Part shown: one piece after another, positions 10,837-22,538 of the stretch
Position numbering within the stretch: the first letter of the stretch is position 1
Layout of the letters: the number at the start of each line of letters is the position of its first letter
Assembly (NCBI GenBank): GCA_947652605.1
Contig: OX393581.1
Location: 46,151,924 to 46,215,923, forward strand
Reading direction: 5' to 3'
Length of the DNA: 64,000 nt
Origin: Elmis aenea
Taxonomy: Eukaryota; Arthropoda; Insecta; Coleoptera; Elmidae
Notes under the pieces: model-generated
The model's input: the letters and a program-made list of their open reading frames with translations, nothing else
Told to the model about the DNA's origin: nothing
Database searches by the model: none
Program-made: the position numbers and the translations under genes

Positions 10837-11784
10837 CATATTTCGCATTTATATGCACCTTCACCCCCGTAACCTGTACATGATTCGTGTCACCAACCAG
10901 AGCACTGGAGACACATAATCCAGTCTTCAGTTGGAGTCTCTGAATAGAGTCCTCCACAGCCGGGGCACAAATATTCCTTATTTTTCGCAGAAGCACTTCC
11001 AGCTGGTGATGACTTTTTGAAAACGGAGCGTTTTAGTGCCTCATCTTTCCCCTTTTCGGTGAAGGCTTTACATCTTTTTGCCCTCTTTTTTTCCTCAAGT
11101 TCCTCCTTGTTTGGCGTAGCGGTTAACAAACAAGATATCTGTTTCTTCCATCTCGTGGTTTGTGGTCGGTTGTAATTTGGGTATGGTCTAATTTCCGTAA
11201 ACGTTTTAGGGTTATGCGCTGCTCTTGATGACTTCGGCGTTTGTACTCCAGAACCTCCTGGTAAATTTTGATCTTTCTGCGTTTCGAAAGTCTGTACTCC
11301 AGCAGGCCTTGGTGACGGCGAATCTTTTGTAATCATTAAGTTAATTAGGGGTTCGTCGTCGTCGTCACTTAACAGCATCTTCATCCGTTGTTTTTCTAAT
11401 GCTTCATGAATATCAGCAACCTCCAGATTAGCCCGTCCGGTTGTTGAGGCAGGTGTGAAATCTGCGTCGTCGAATACTCCGGGGTTATATGGTTCAATTC
11501 CACATTTTTTGAAGCTTTTAACTGCTGTGCCTACAGTTGCAGATTTTAAATAGGCCTGCCCAAACAGTTTTCCAATTTCTCTGTCGGTTATTGTTTTTAT
11601 CGGGTTGTTTACAAGAAAATAATCGCACGCCTGATTAAAATACGAAGAGTAGGTTCCGGTATTTTATACATTTGGCTGGCATTGTTAACTGTCACATTTT
11701 CTTCCTCGACAGCATGAAGTGCTATAATTAAGGCATTTTCGACCAGGATTGGCGATCGGTCTTTTTAACATAGTTTCTTACCAT
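10830..11784 (-). pseudogene. pogo-like transposase remnant: HTH joined to C-terminal zinc-finger tail
   Basis: The ATG at 11784 opens MVRNYVKKTDRQSWS, a pipsqueak/CENP-B-type HTH start. After a one-base frameshift near 11745 it continues ENALIIALHAVEEENVTV and ASQMYKIPEPTLR. The frame then jumps to the C-terminal region (FGQAYLKSATVGTAVKSFKK, GIEPYNPGVFDDADF), typical of the end of insect pogo/Tigger-type transposases. A basic linker and a PHD-like finger follow (YLCPGCGGLY, WIMCLQCSGW, HESC, CEIC), with the stop at 10830. A TGA at 10890-10892 interrupts the finger where a second Trp is usual. The catalytic core between HTH and tail is deleted, so the gene is dead. Confidence 0.85.
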
Positions 11785-11830
11785 CTGCAAGAGTTAGCTA
11801 CATTTTCCTAAGTACCATTGTAATCATCTA

Positions 11831-11900
11831 GGGGCAAGTTGATGTAACAATGGGGCAACTTGACGAATTCGTCATCTTGCCTCCGCCAACTTGCCCCCGA
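11831..11900. repeat. Subterminal GGGGCAAGTTGA repeats, right side of pogo-like element
   Basis: Four related copies in both orientations: GGGGCAAGTTGATG, GGGGCAACTTGACGA, CGTCATCTTGCCTC and CAACTTGCCCCCG. They mirror the left cluster and sit just upstream of the transposase start codon at 11784, so they may also mark the promoter side. Confidence 0.7.
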
Positions 11901-12264
11901 GTTAACTTTTAATTTTTTTGAATTTCTTAAACGCGTTATCAATAATTGAACATATTTTGAGACATCAACACAATTCTAGCAGTCTATAATATGTAGCAAA
12001 TGAGGAAAAACTCGATTCTTACCTCGTGTATTTGCGAAAACCCTTATATTTTACACTAACAATTTTACATCAGCATGCTGGGAATATCATTTTCTGATAT
12101 AGCGCGTCTGCTTTTGAGGCCAGCGCCATTTATTGGCGCATGTTACAACTAGGCTATAGATAGGTTATAAACATTGGGTTACTGTAGGGTTGGTGCATGC
12201 ACATGATATTAAAAACCGAGATCGTCAACTTGCCCCGTACGTCATCTTGCCCCACCCTCCCCTA

Positions 12265-12985
12265 CACAAAAGCACCCTCCAAGAAAGTTATTTACTTCTT
12301 AAAAACAGTCTGCAAATATTAAATTCGCAAAGAAAAAATTTTAAGAGACGAATTCCTCTCCGAAACCGTCTTTAGATGGAGGTATAATATAAAAATACGA
12401 GAATATTTCGTTTCGTGTTTCCGCCAAAGTTGCTCCTTTTAGTAAAAAGTGCTGTTATACTCCAGCTTCATACGGAAATAAAAAGAACAATAATATTTTT
12501 TTAGATTTGTACACAAGAACGATATCAGGATAAACGTTTTACACAGAAATTATTTTTATGGAAATTAAATAACAAAATAGTTGCTGTAATGTTATGCTTG
12601 ATTAATATTCAAATAAAGATGATAAAGTCCACTTTTATTTTGTAATTAATTTAACACCCCAGTAAAATAATCAAACCTAAAATATATTTCAGCAAAGTTA
12701 ATTTAATCAGGTACATGAACTAATATATTTTAAAATTTTGCTTTACATAAAAAGTTACATACTAGGTATTATTTTAGATGTGTATTTACAACTTTAGGTA
12801 AGAATTGTAAATATTTTAACAAAAATCTGAAAGGATATGAAAATTTGTATACAACTATGCTTGTTATTTGAAAAAATAGATTTTTTAATTGGATATGCAT
12901 AATAAAACAAAGTAATTTTTTGCAGCTAAAATAATCCATTGTTTGTAATATAACCATCGATAATTATTGGAACCATGTCAGTGAC
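12265..12985. other. AT-rich DNA, nothing recognised
   Basis: No repeat, motif-bearing frame or splice-like exon was seen. Confidence 0.5.
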
Positions 12986-13613
12986 TGTCGCACCCCTATG
13001 ACTTTGTAACTTTAAGAGGAAAATCCTATAAACTGTGTCTGTTAATCGCAGGAAATGGAAAAAATGACGTTAATATGTTTTTTTTTTCTATAAAATATAT
13101 CAGACCGGATCCTTTGCGGTTCCCGAGAAAATTATCTCAAACGGTTCCCGAGAAAAACGCCAAAAACTAGAACCCTGCAAAAGCCGAAATTTGTTCAGAA
13201 AAATAAACACCTCGGTTCACGAAAAAATTCATAACTTCGTTATGTCGTGTGCAATATTTTTGAATTTGGGCTCAAAATGTAGCTAAAAGATGGGCGCATC
13301 TGATGACGTGTAGAAAAAGCATTGTAACCTTTTTTTAGTAGATGCTTATTTTAAAATACCTATAATAATTTCTCTCGTAAATTTTTTAATTGCACTATTG
13401 GATCTAAAATTAAATTTTTTATCAAAATTAATAAATATAATTAACAAATATAGTAGATACACTGTGAAATTTATAAACAAAGTTAACAATAGCCAACCTG
13501 TTAAATTTCACAAAAAAAATTATAGTCATTTTATAGAAAATTTCATGTGATTTACAAAAATATAAGGTTGATAGGGTTTTCTCTTATTATAACAAAGTCA
13601 TAGGGGTACGACA
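12986..13613. mobile_element. Non-autonomous element with TGTCGYACCCCTATGACTTT ends
   Basis: The left end TGTCGCACCCCTATGACTTT and the right end AAAGTCATAGGGGTACGACA are inverted. The match continues inward (TAAGAG, AAAACCCTA / AAAATCCTA). An internal block CTCAAACGGTTCCCGAGAAA at about 13137 is nearly the same as one at about 7929 in the 7735-9335 palindrome, linking the two families. No target duplication is certain and there is no coding capacity. Confidence 0.6.
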
Positions 13614-14095
13614 AGTAAACTGAATCACCAGGTATAAACACAATAAAAATTTGTTTTTTTGGAAATTCAACCTGCACAATATTTTCTTTTTTTTTGTAAT
13701 TTCGAGAAACATTACGTACTTATGTTTTTGGAAAGTAACCATAGGAAAATATCTCAATGCGATTGCTCTGTTATGTGTATGAATGGATCAGTGCGATCGG
13801 CTTCTGTGTTAAACGTGGCATAGTTTTCATGTTGTTTAAGTAATAATTTCTATTGTTTAACAAAAACTATCACGTTATGAACCACGATCACTTTCAATTT
13901 AGCCCTTGCTACTGTACGAGTTGTGCAATCCTGTTGTCATCGATTGAGGAAAAATCGAAATTATATTGTTATTAGTCAGGGATTTTTCTATTAAAACTTT
14001 TCAAATTTTGTCGATATCAAATGAGTAAACATGATCATCAATGATATTAGACGGAAAAAACTATAAGTTTTTATCACGGCTTCCGAATGCAATAC

Positions 14096-14240
14096 ACATA
14101 TGGTGCATTCTTTATATTAGCTCTCTTCAATTTATCGTTAACAGCCAAACTTTTCGCAGACAAATGGAAAATGGCCAAAGTTATCCCCAGTCAAGCAGAG
14201 TCTAATTTACAAAACTTGTCCTACATCAAATATTTTCGGC
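14096..14240 (+). pseudogene. Possible reverse transcriptase fragment
   Basis: An open frame contains LFNLSLTAKLFADKWKMAKV followed by IP. It resembles the segment of non-LTR reverse transcriptases (IFN.SL..G.FP..WK.AKVIPI) just before the first RT motifs. The following residues no longer fit the family. It is a short decayed fragment and the assignment rests on about 22 residues. Confidence 0.4.
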
Positions 14241-15079
14241 GACCGCTGAGATTTCAATGGATTTTACACAAAAAAAAAACACGCAGTGTTGGTAGCGTCG
14301 AATAACTATGTATGTTTTTATCGTTAGTTACAGAGCGGGCAAAGCTTTTCTGGCATCACAACGTTTATTTTGATACTTTCAGTAATTACACAACTTGGTA
14401 AATCCGACGATTAATGCTAAAATTGCCACATTTTGTATTAACCAATTTAATATTTTTTGTCGTTAGTGTAAACCCTTGTAGATTACAAAAATATTTGATA
14501 TTAAAATACAGGTTGTGTAACACGCACAAATAGCTGATTCTAAATAACCAATTAAAAACGTTTATTACATTTTTTTTTTATTTTTAGACTTTTTTAATTA
14601 CTTACTCAAATGTGTAATCAACACAAAGAGCTTTAATTGTAAATATTTTACAGATTTATTGGCAACAGTGAATGTTTTTAAATTAAAAAGGTTTCATCTT
14701 TTTTCATTCTCCCGTTAGAAAAACATATCGCTCTGGCGGCAGCAAAAATTGACTAACACAGGCCGACACGATTTTTGTTGTTTTGAATTTGATTGGGTTT
14801 ATTTACTAATTTGATGGCGCTGATTACGAATCTGCTTTTAGTTTTTTGATAGCACATCAGGTTTTCACACAAAAGAATTTTTTAATAAATTGGATCGGCT
14901 ACGCCAGTTGTGCAGGTACCTACGACGCGACGTCTTGTAGACCCGAGCATATTACTCCCAAGTTAGAAATCAGTCAAAATACAGTAACAGTAATTTCATT
15001 AACACTTTTAATATGTATGTACCCCGTTTGTTTTATACATCAGGTAAAATTAAAATCCTTTATTTGCGTATGGCATGTA

Positions 15080-16514
15080 TACAGGGTGTCCCAAATTCGA
15101 GTAAATGCATGGGGATCTCGCTTATCTTAAGAGCTACGAGGTTGGTTAAATTAGGGCAAAGTTGAGAAATTAGATGCTCATCAAATATCTGCAAAGAAAA
15201 TTTTCATAGCTGTCTTAATTCAAAAGTTATTCAAGAAAAATAGATTTTCGTTTTTTTGCCCTTTTTCCTACATTTTTTTAAGATATCGACAATCTCAAAG
15301 CACTTTGAGATAACATGAAAATTCCAAGAACGTTTCGTCTCTTCAGAAACATCATCAACTTAATTTTTTTAAAGACGAAACATTTTTGATTTCATAATCG
15401 AATAGCATTATGTCTTCTGATATATGGCACTTAAATCTAAAATGATATTTTACCACAAAAATTTGTGAAAAACTCATTTTGTTCAATTTTTTAATCAAAT
15501 GGTTTTATACGAAAACAAAACAATTTTTGTTTTGTTCAAACTGTCACTTTTACATTAATATGATCGTGATTAATTGTAAATTTTGCAACCAGCGAGAAAT
15601 TGTTTGATATGTCCTATTTTTCTTTGTGCGTGAAAACCATTTTATTAAATATGACAACACTTTTTAAGGAATTCGAGAAATGTCATAATATACCTACACA
15701 TAATTTAGTTTTCTCATGACATACCTACTTTTTAATTTTCAACAGTTTATTTATTACTTCATTAAAATCAATGACAATATCATATTTGTAACACCTTCTA
15801 TTTTCCATAATTGGCGAAAATTATTTTAACAATACTCTGCAATACACGAAGGGATAGCGAAAAAATAAATACTTAAATTAAAAATGTACTACCAGAACAT
15901 AATAAAAATAAAAATTGCGAACAAAAGAGCAAATATCAAAGAATTTGTAGCTGGTTGCAAATTATACAATTAATCACGATCATATTAATGTTAGTGACAG
16001 TTTGAACAAAAATTCAAGAAAATTGTTTTGTTTTTTATTTTATTTATTTGATTAAAAAAATTGGACAAAATGAATTTTCCTCAAATTTTTGTGGTAAAAT
16101 ATCATTTTAGATATTATGTGTCATATATTAATGAAATTAGAAGACAAAATGCTATCCGACTAAATGATTAAATTTTTGTCGCCGTATTTAAAAAAATAAA
16201 GTTGTTGTTTCTGAAGAGACGAAACGTTGTTGGTATTCTAAATTATCTCAAAATATAAAGCGTAGGATGTTGCCATAGAGAAGTGCTTCTAGATTGTCGA
16301 TATTTTAAAAAATGTAGGAAACAGGGCAAAAAAACGAAAATCATTTTTTTCAGTTTTTCTTGAATAACTTTTGCACTAAGACAGCTATGAAAACATTCTT
16401 TGCAGATATTTATAGAGCATCTAATTTCGCAACTTTGCCCTAATTTAACCGACCTCGTAGCTCTTAATATGAGAGAAATTCCCATGCATTTACTCGAATT
16501 TGGGACACCCTGTA
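15080..16514. mobile_element. Foldback transposon, TACAGGGTGTCCC ends
   Basis: The left end TACAGGGTGTCCCAAATTCG is mirrored by CGAATTTGGGACACCCTGTA, with TA on both sides. The arms share GTAAATGCATGGG, AGAGCTACGAGG, TTAAATTAGGGCAAAG, ATTTGATTAAAAAATTG and ACGTTTCGTCTCTTCAGAAA (inverted at 16205-16225). Each arm is about 600-700 bp, leaving little unique centre. No transposase is present. The end sequence and internal GGCAAAGT, ATGCTCATCAA blocks relate it to 60585-61299. Confidence 0.85.
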
Positions 16515-16552
16515 TAGCTATATATATTACGTAATTCTACGTATTGGACCAA

Positions 16553-16960
16553 ACTTTTCATTTTGCTGAAAATCTTGATGAGATAACCAAAATCTGTGTG
16601 TGGTATTAAATTCGGAGCATGTTACTTATGTAAGAACAGCAATTTTAATATAAATTATACAAATCGTTTTTTGTTTAAAAATCTGTTTTTCCGTTTTCCT
16701 AAAAAACTTGATGTGATAGCGAAAAACTGCGTATGACATTGAATTCATAGCATGTGATTTATATAAAAACAGCAATTATAATTTAAATTTTGCCAATAGT
16801 TTTTTGTTTAGATAGTTTCGAAATAATTTGTTAATTTTTAGAGACTCATCAATCATTTTTTTCATATTGCTGAAAAACTTGATGTGATAGCGAAAATCTG
16901 TGTGTTCCATTGAATTCAGAGCATGTAATTTATATAAGGACAGTTATCAAAATTAAAACA
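16553..16960. repeat. Three diverged tandem copies, ~130-170 bp
   Basis: The core ACTTGATGTGATAGCGAAAA and the trailing CATTGAATTCAGAGCATGTA, TTATATAAGGACAG recur three times, starting near 16565, 16698 and 16869. The copies differ by point changes and one length difference. They begin right at the end of the preceding foldback. Origin unknown. Confidence 0.7.
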
Positions 16961-19264
16961 ACGTTCACAAAGTGCTGAAATGTCGGCCTGTGTAATGGAG
17001 CGATGTAAAGTCATGAACTATTCAAGTAATAAAATAAGTAATTTAAAAATAAGTTACAAGAAAACAATAACTTTTTTGAATGGTACATGCAATACTGTAA
17101 TTGTCGTGAAGCCTAATGGCATATTATGTAAAATACTACCATTCGGAACAATTTGAAATAGTCATCTTCACAGCGATTAGTTAGTAACAGAATTAACCGA
17201 TTAAAACCAGGTTAAACTATAAGTTATTAGTTTTTGTGAAGTACCTACGGCACTCTCTTGAACCAATAAAAATGAAGTTTATGTTTTTTTAATCTTAAAA
17301 TAAAACGACAAGGTATATAAGGGTGGTTCGCTTTGACAAATATATTATATGCATTTCCTCCTCAACCGAGTAATTCTTAATGATCCTTGCTAACAAAAAG
17401 GACTTAATTTGTCGTGAAAATAGCTGAGCTTTTCACATTCTGCACCAACAGTTGCATTGAGCGATTGCACAGTCTGTCAAGCCTTTAAACGTCACAAAGT
17501 TGGCCATGCATGCCACCACTTCGCACGCCATATCTGGGGGAATGTTTCTCATCGGAAAGCGCAATTAAATTTCAATTAATTTCTCGTATTTTCTTGTCCG
17601 AGCGAAAACCAAAAAGATTGAAACATTATAACACAGTAATTTACTAAGAAATCCATAAATAAATACACAACAGTGCAAGTTGTAATTGGTATCACACGCT
17701 GCTTTAATAATAAACGTGATTTCAACTCAAAGATGTTTCCTTTTCATCGGAACTATAAATTATTCAGGAAACTATGTACGGGAGTCCACAGATTTTGCTT
17801 TACATGCTATACAAAATTTATAATAATTAAAATTGAAGTTTCTTTAAAGTAAGAAACTCGGGAACACAGAAGCAATATCAACTTTGGGAAAAGTTTGAAA
17901 AGTTTAAAATAAAGTTGTTCCTACTCTTTGATTACTTAGTGAACATTTTTAACGGAATTTTATGTGTAAGAAATTTTTATTGTCGTATAGCGCCAGTAAA
18001 TTTAAATCTCGCAGGATGCTCTGGCGACAATTTTTCTCGCATTGTTAATTCCCGAGGTATTCAGAAGATATTACATAAAAACGGTATAAATTTTGCAAGG
18101 CCACCAGCAAATGATTTTTCTTTTATTGCACTCCTGCCGCAGTATTTCTAAACATATTATTACAAGTAATATTTACTTTATACCTACTTGTAGAAACGCA
18201 TCAAGCAAAAATCTATATACCTACTGTTAATGTTCTCTCATGTAAGTACAATACATTAAATAAATCGCCTTTATGTTCACAAATGAAAGTGTTTCGTCTG
18301 GAAAAAATAATAAATTAAATTTGTTGTATGAAAAAACCAAAAAAATATTAACAGTAATTTTTAATTTGTTTTTATAATCAACGAATTTCAAATGTTTCCA
18401 GGTTATATATTATTGGGTTGATACATAATGTCGTACAGTTTTTAGTTTCCAATGCAAGTGTGCTTTGGAAAGAAACTTTTTGACATAATAATCGGTATGA
18501 TTTTAATGTTACAGAATTGTTTTATTCACTATTTTGTTAAGGAAATTGGTTGAAATGTAATTGTTTTATATCAACAGTTATCAAAATTTTAATACGTTAA
18601 ATCATAGCACACTCTTTATTTTAACTTTACCCATCACCAATGGTAAAGGAATGACGGTAACTTATAAAACATTAAACAAAGCATAGTTTTGAAACCGAAA
18701 AAAATATTTAATATTCAGCTCCAAAAAGTATTCTACAGAACCTTTATGTGAAAGAATTTTTGCTGTTTTTGGTTGGATGATTTAGATTAGAATAATAAAA
18801 GTTGAATATCACTGAAACAAAAGATACCAGTTCAGAGGTAAAAAATGCAGAACTCGTATTTAAGATTCAAAGTAAATTTAAAAACTAAGGATAATGGGTT
18901 TCGTTTTATTTAATTTAAACTCATTAAGAAGCTGGTAATGAACAATTTCTGTTTGAAATGTACCTATGTGTTTCGTCAAATCAGTGAACTTGCCGAGTTC
19001 GTAAAATAGACAGTTTTTTGCCGGAGTCGTGAAATAGGCAGAGCGTTTCTTGAGTTTGTGAAATAAGTATTACTATGCTTAATAAGTAAAATACTTGTTT
19101 ACAAAATAGATAGACTGTAATTTATATGCTGCAGTAACAATGTTAACTCCGTAATTATTGTATTTGTTTATATCTCACATTTACTACCAAAAGTACAAAA
19201 TAATCACCTTAAATTTGTTTTTATTTACAGGCGAACTGTACTAATTTACATATGTATTAATAGG
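16961..19264. other. AT-rich DNA with a small GC patch and short repeats
   Basis: A GC-richer patch at about 17450-17600 (CACTTCGCACGCCATATCTG) lacks a convincing frame. A ~30-bp motif is repeated three times near 18989-19072. Otherwise nothing recognisable. Confidence 0.4.
18989..19072. repeat. ~30-bp imperfect triple repeat
   Basis: Three consecutive variants of GAGTTCGTAAAATAGACAG (GAGTCGTGAAATAGGCAGAG, GAGTTTGTGAAATAAG), each preceded by TTGCCG or TTCTT. Too short to classify. Confidence 0.55.
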
Positions 19265-19854
19265 GTCTAGAAATATTCTTCGCCCACAATTCTTCGTCCA
19301 CAATTTTTCGCCGCCACAATTTTTCGCCGCATACAAGCATATCACAAATTTTGTTTGTAAATGTGTTTGTTTTTATTTATAACGTAATTTTTACAGATTA
19401 TTTTACATTAGTCTAAAGTTGTTTCTTGTATATTAATACTTCTTCTTTTAGTATTATGTTTAAAAATTCCTACATAAATAGCGTATGTTGTGATTTTTAA
19501 TATGTAATTATATTATAAATAAAAATTAAATTAACCTAACCTAACCTGACCTAATGTAAAATAATCTGTAAAAATTACATTATAAATAAAAACAACCCCA
19601 TTTACAAAATATGTGATATATTTGTATACGGCGAAAAATTGTGGCGGCGAAGAATTGTGGCGGCGAAGAATTGTGGCGGCGAAGAACTGTGGCGGCGAAG
19701 AATTGTAGTGGCGAAGAATTGTGGGCGTAGAATTGTTGGCGAAGAATTGTGGGCAAAGAATTGTGGGCGAAGAATTGTGGGCGAAGAATTGTGGGCGAAG
19801 AATTGTGGGCGAAGAATTGTGGGCGAAGAATTGTGGGCGAAGAATGCTCCAGAC
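19265..19854. mobile_element. MITE with minisatellite terminal inverted repeats, copy 1
   Basis: The left end GTCTAG.AA.ATTCTTCGCC has 4 repeat units. The right end is a 15-unit array (19628-19846) ending GAATGCTCCAGAC. The units are GAAGAATTGTGGCGGC (16 bp) near the centre and GAAGAATTGTGGGC (14 bp) near the outer end. Inside the arrays the inverted match continues through ATATCACAAATTTT and TAACGTAATTTTTACAGATT. The long open frames across the array are simple translations of the repeat. Flanks TATGTATTAATA and TATTAATACATA are themselves inverted. Other copies lie at 41202 and 52586. Confidence 0.9.
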
Positions 19855-20559
19855 ACGATATTAATACATACGAAGTATTTATAATCTGAATAATCGAATA
19901 TTCGAACAATTGGGGTTTCATCGTATTAATAGGGTTTGCCAACACTGTTCTTTTGACATTTGGCGAGAGTTCTTTTAAAAGTTCTTTGCTCTGAGTTTTG
20001 TAAAAAGATTGTGGTGACTAAGAAAAAATAGGTCCTCTGCTTTGTGACTAAAAAATAAAACGGCAAAACCGGTTGTAACCGTTAATAAATTTCGGTTATT
20101 GAAAAAGAAAACGAAATATTTCGTTTTCGTTTCAATTAAAAACTAACGAAAAATTTTTCGTTTTTAGTCCGTGTTTATCACCGATGAGGTAAAGATTGCT
20201 GAATATATTTTTTACTGAACCGATATAAAGTTGTTAAGTGATTCGCACTCTCATTAACGTTTGTCGTTGTGTTTTGCCAACATTTTTGTTTTTGCCAGAT
20301 CGGCAAATACTACCGCAATTATTTCCAATAAACCCAATTGGAAACAGTTTTTGGTATGAACTGGTATTTGTAGATAACTGCTCTTGTTAAATCAAGCAAC
20401 ACAAATGCTTATATCCGATGTAAGCATTGCGGTGGTTAAACAGTGTGTGAAGATATTTGTACGCTGGCGTTATAGGAAAAATTTTAATACGCAGAGGCCC
20501 GGGCTTTAAATTTATTTTTTTATGGTGCGTGCGTTTGACTTTAAGATCCTTTATCGTGT
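19855..20559. other. AT-rich DNA, nothing recognised
   Basis: Contains a short palindrome CGAAATATTTCG near 20120 but no gene or element signature. Confidence 0.45.
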
Positions 20560-21330
20560 GTGAGAATAAGCGAACGTTAGGGTTGCTAAAGAACGTGGAA
20601 GAAGCGTAAGTTCTCTTTAGATTTACTGTTCATTACCCCTTACGGGATGTAGAATGTATAATTTAGTGGCGATTCGATCTCGGCATTTGCAGGATTAAGA
20701 CAGGGATTTTGAAGTGAAAATTCGCTTTGCGGATTCGCTTCAGCTAGCAAATCGCAGTTCGTAGTAGTTTATGGAAGGGTTGCAACGACCCAATCCTATT
20801 AAAGCGGGCTCTGGTGATAACGGGTCAGCAATCCCGGCTGTTCTGTCCCATTAGACCCGCTGCGGGTCCATTACAGCTACATGCGTCACACTCGAACACT
20901 CACACATGCACAGTCTCACGCGCCACCGTCCTCGAACCGCAGCGCCCGCGATTGCTTAAATTGAATTCGAGTGAATCTATCCGCGCAGTCCTTGACAATC
21001 TGTAAATCGGATCGCACGGAATATTTTGCCGGACTAAATTTGATTGCGAAAGGTATGAATCCCATTTCGTACCGCGTTTGATTGCAATTTAGTGCTAATG
21101 CCCGATGCTGCATTTGTTCTTGCTCGGCTGCTACGTTTTATCGACTAAACCGACATCTGAATTCTGGTCCACGATGGCGCGATCGGAGGACCACACGTTT
21201 ACGTGATCCGATCGAAACACTAGTTTACATGATACGCCTACACGAACGCCACCAAATTTCTCTGCATAATCATGTCACATTATTTGCGGTTACTAGAACG
21301 CAACCCGCATATTTTCCAAGTAAAATTTAA
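20560..21330. promoter_or_regulatory. GC-richer island, candidate conserved non-coding DNA
   Basis: Base composition is clearly more GC-rich than the flanks, with many CpG-containing blocks (GACCCGCTGCGGGTCC, TCACGCGCCACCGTCC, GGCGCGATCGGAGG). Frames exist on both strands (20814-21005, 21082-21330 +; 20916-21113 -) but none has a recognisable domain and they overlap in conflicting frames. No transposon ends were seen. Inference: an enhancer or other conserved element, or an unrecognised exon. Confidence 0.3.
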
Positions 21331-21498
21331 CACACCAAAAATTAACACAATTAGCACTCTCTGCAGACAATCAAAGTGACACAAAAGAGTTAATTAATTC
21401 TTTAATGACGCGCATAATAAAATTTGTAAGTTTCATTCATTACATAATTTTTCCGTCGTTTTTATGAACTATCTTGAGCCTCTTACTTTGGATCGTTT

Positions 21499-21690
21499 TT
21501 ATACACATTTTGACTTAGGTGCTTCTGTAAGATATTGCTCTACAAGAAACTGCACAACACGGAAATTTAAGCAAAACAAATTCAAAGTAATTAGATCCAT
21601 TTCCGTATGTGGCCAAGCATTGTCATGTTGCAACATAACGTTTTTGTGCTGACGATTTATGGTGGTGATTTGTAGTTCGCGAACGGCCAC
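21499..21690 (-). pseudogene. Mariner-type transposase fragment
   Basis: The minus-strand frame contains NRQHKNVMLQHDNAWPHT. This resembles the mariner signature V.LQHDNARPH, which holds the second catalytic Asp (here with Trp for Arg). Sequence after the motif no longer follows the family and the third catalytic residue is not found. Short isolated relic. Confidence 0.55.
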
Positions 21691-21860
21691 TAATATAAAA
21701 CGATTCTCTTACGTGATTTTTCAAAGTCGATTTGTGTTAGGACAAAATAATCGTTCACTGATTCTTCTACATAGGAAATTCAATAAAGGCAGAAAGTTTG
21801 CGTTTATTTAAAATCTACCTATAAATTTCTTGCATTAACTTGTTTTACTGAAAATTCCCT

Positions 21861-22145
21861 TCACCTTTCAAATTTGCGTTTTCAACCAATCACTAATCTT
21901 AAATCTTTTAGAGACTACCAATAGGAGCAATATTACACGGTAATAATTTTACATTCCTCTGCCAGGAGTTGATCCTCCTGTCAAATTTGCGCTTTCGACC
22001 AATAACAAACTCAGATTTCCTTTAAACGGCCAATAAACATAATCATACACTGATAATTTACTTTTCGCAATTAACAGATTTTCATGCGTTTATTGGTCGT
22101 TTCTAAGAAATCTGAGTTTTTTATTGGTGGAAAATATAAATTTGG
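21861..22145. repeat. Two direct and one inverted copy of a CCAAT-rich ~90-bp unit
   Basis: The unit TCAAATTTGCGTTTTCAACC followed by AATCAC and ending in GGTAATAATTTTAC occurs at about 21868 and again at about 21980 (GCGCTTTCGACCAATAAC). An inverted copy at about 22088-22145 has TTATTGGTCGTTTCTAAGAA and TATTGGTGGAAAATATAAAT. CCAAT/ATTGG boxes recur at least six times. Probably a small foldback repeat. Confidence 0.55.
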
Positions 22146-22538
22146 AGAGGGAATGAGGTATTTTGGTCTTGATAATTTTTTGACAAATTTCGGCGACCAA
22201 TAACGTTACTTGAGAGTGACTACGTGAACTTTGAAGTAAAAAAAAAATTTGTTTTCAACACGAGACATTAATATGTAAAAGGATATTTCGCTTTAAAAAA
22301 ACAGTAAAATCGCGACGATCTGGGAAGTTTAAAAAAAAAGTCACTGAAACATTAAAAAAATTCACCAAAACCAAAAGTGCTTAGGTGGGTACTCCGGTAC
22401 CCGGTTAATGACGTATTGGTTAAACGGTTCCTAATGAACGATTCAATTTAGTGAAAGGAATCAAAAGAGCCAATTCTAAAAAAAAAATCGCTCTCTATAT
22501 GTATACATAATATGTTGTTTATTAATTTTTAAATGGTA

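Larger units (their letters stand above)
10586..12262 (-). mobile_element. pogo-like DNA transposon, internally deleted
   Basis: The terminal repeats are GGGGAGGGTGGGGCAAG at 10586 and the complement CTTGCCCCACCCTCCCC ending at 12262. They are flanked by TA at 10584-10585 and 12263-12264, the target of the Tc1/mariner/pogo superfamily. GGGGCAAG[AT]TGACG-type motifs are repeated inside both ends. The coding remnant on the minus strand keeps the N-terminal helix-turn-helix and the C-terminal tail but has lost the DDE/DDD catalytic core. Confidence 0.92.

Noticed and set aside
19525..19560. Telomere array
   Set aside because: Only about four CCTAA-like units, degenerate in a second MITE copy; not a telomere or clear interstitial telomeric block.
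19580..19945. Repetitive peptide frames (AKNCGRRIVGEEL / FFAHNSSPTILRPQ type)
   Set aside because: They are translations of the 14/16-bp minisatellite in a MITE. All frames stay open because the units lack stops.
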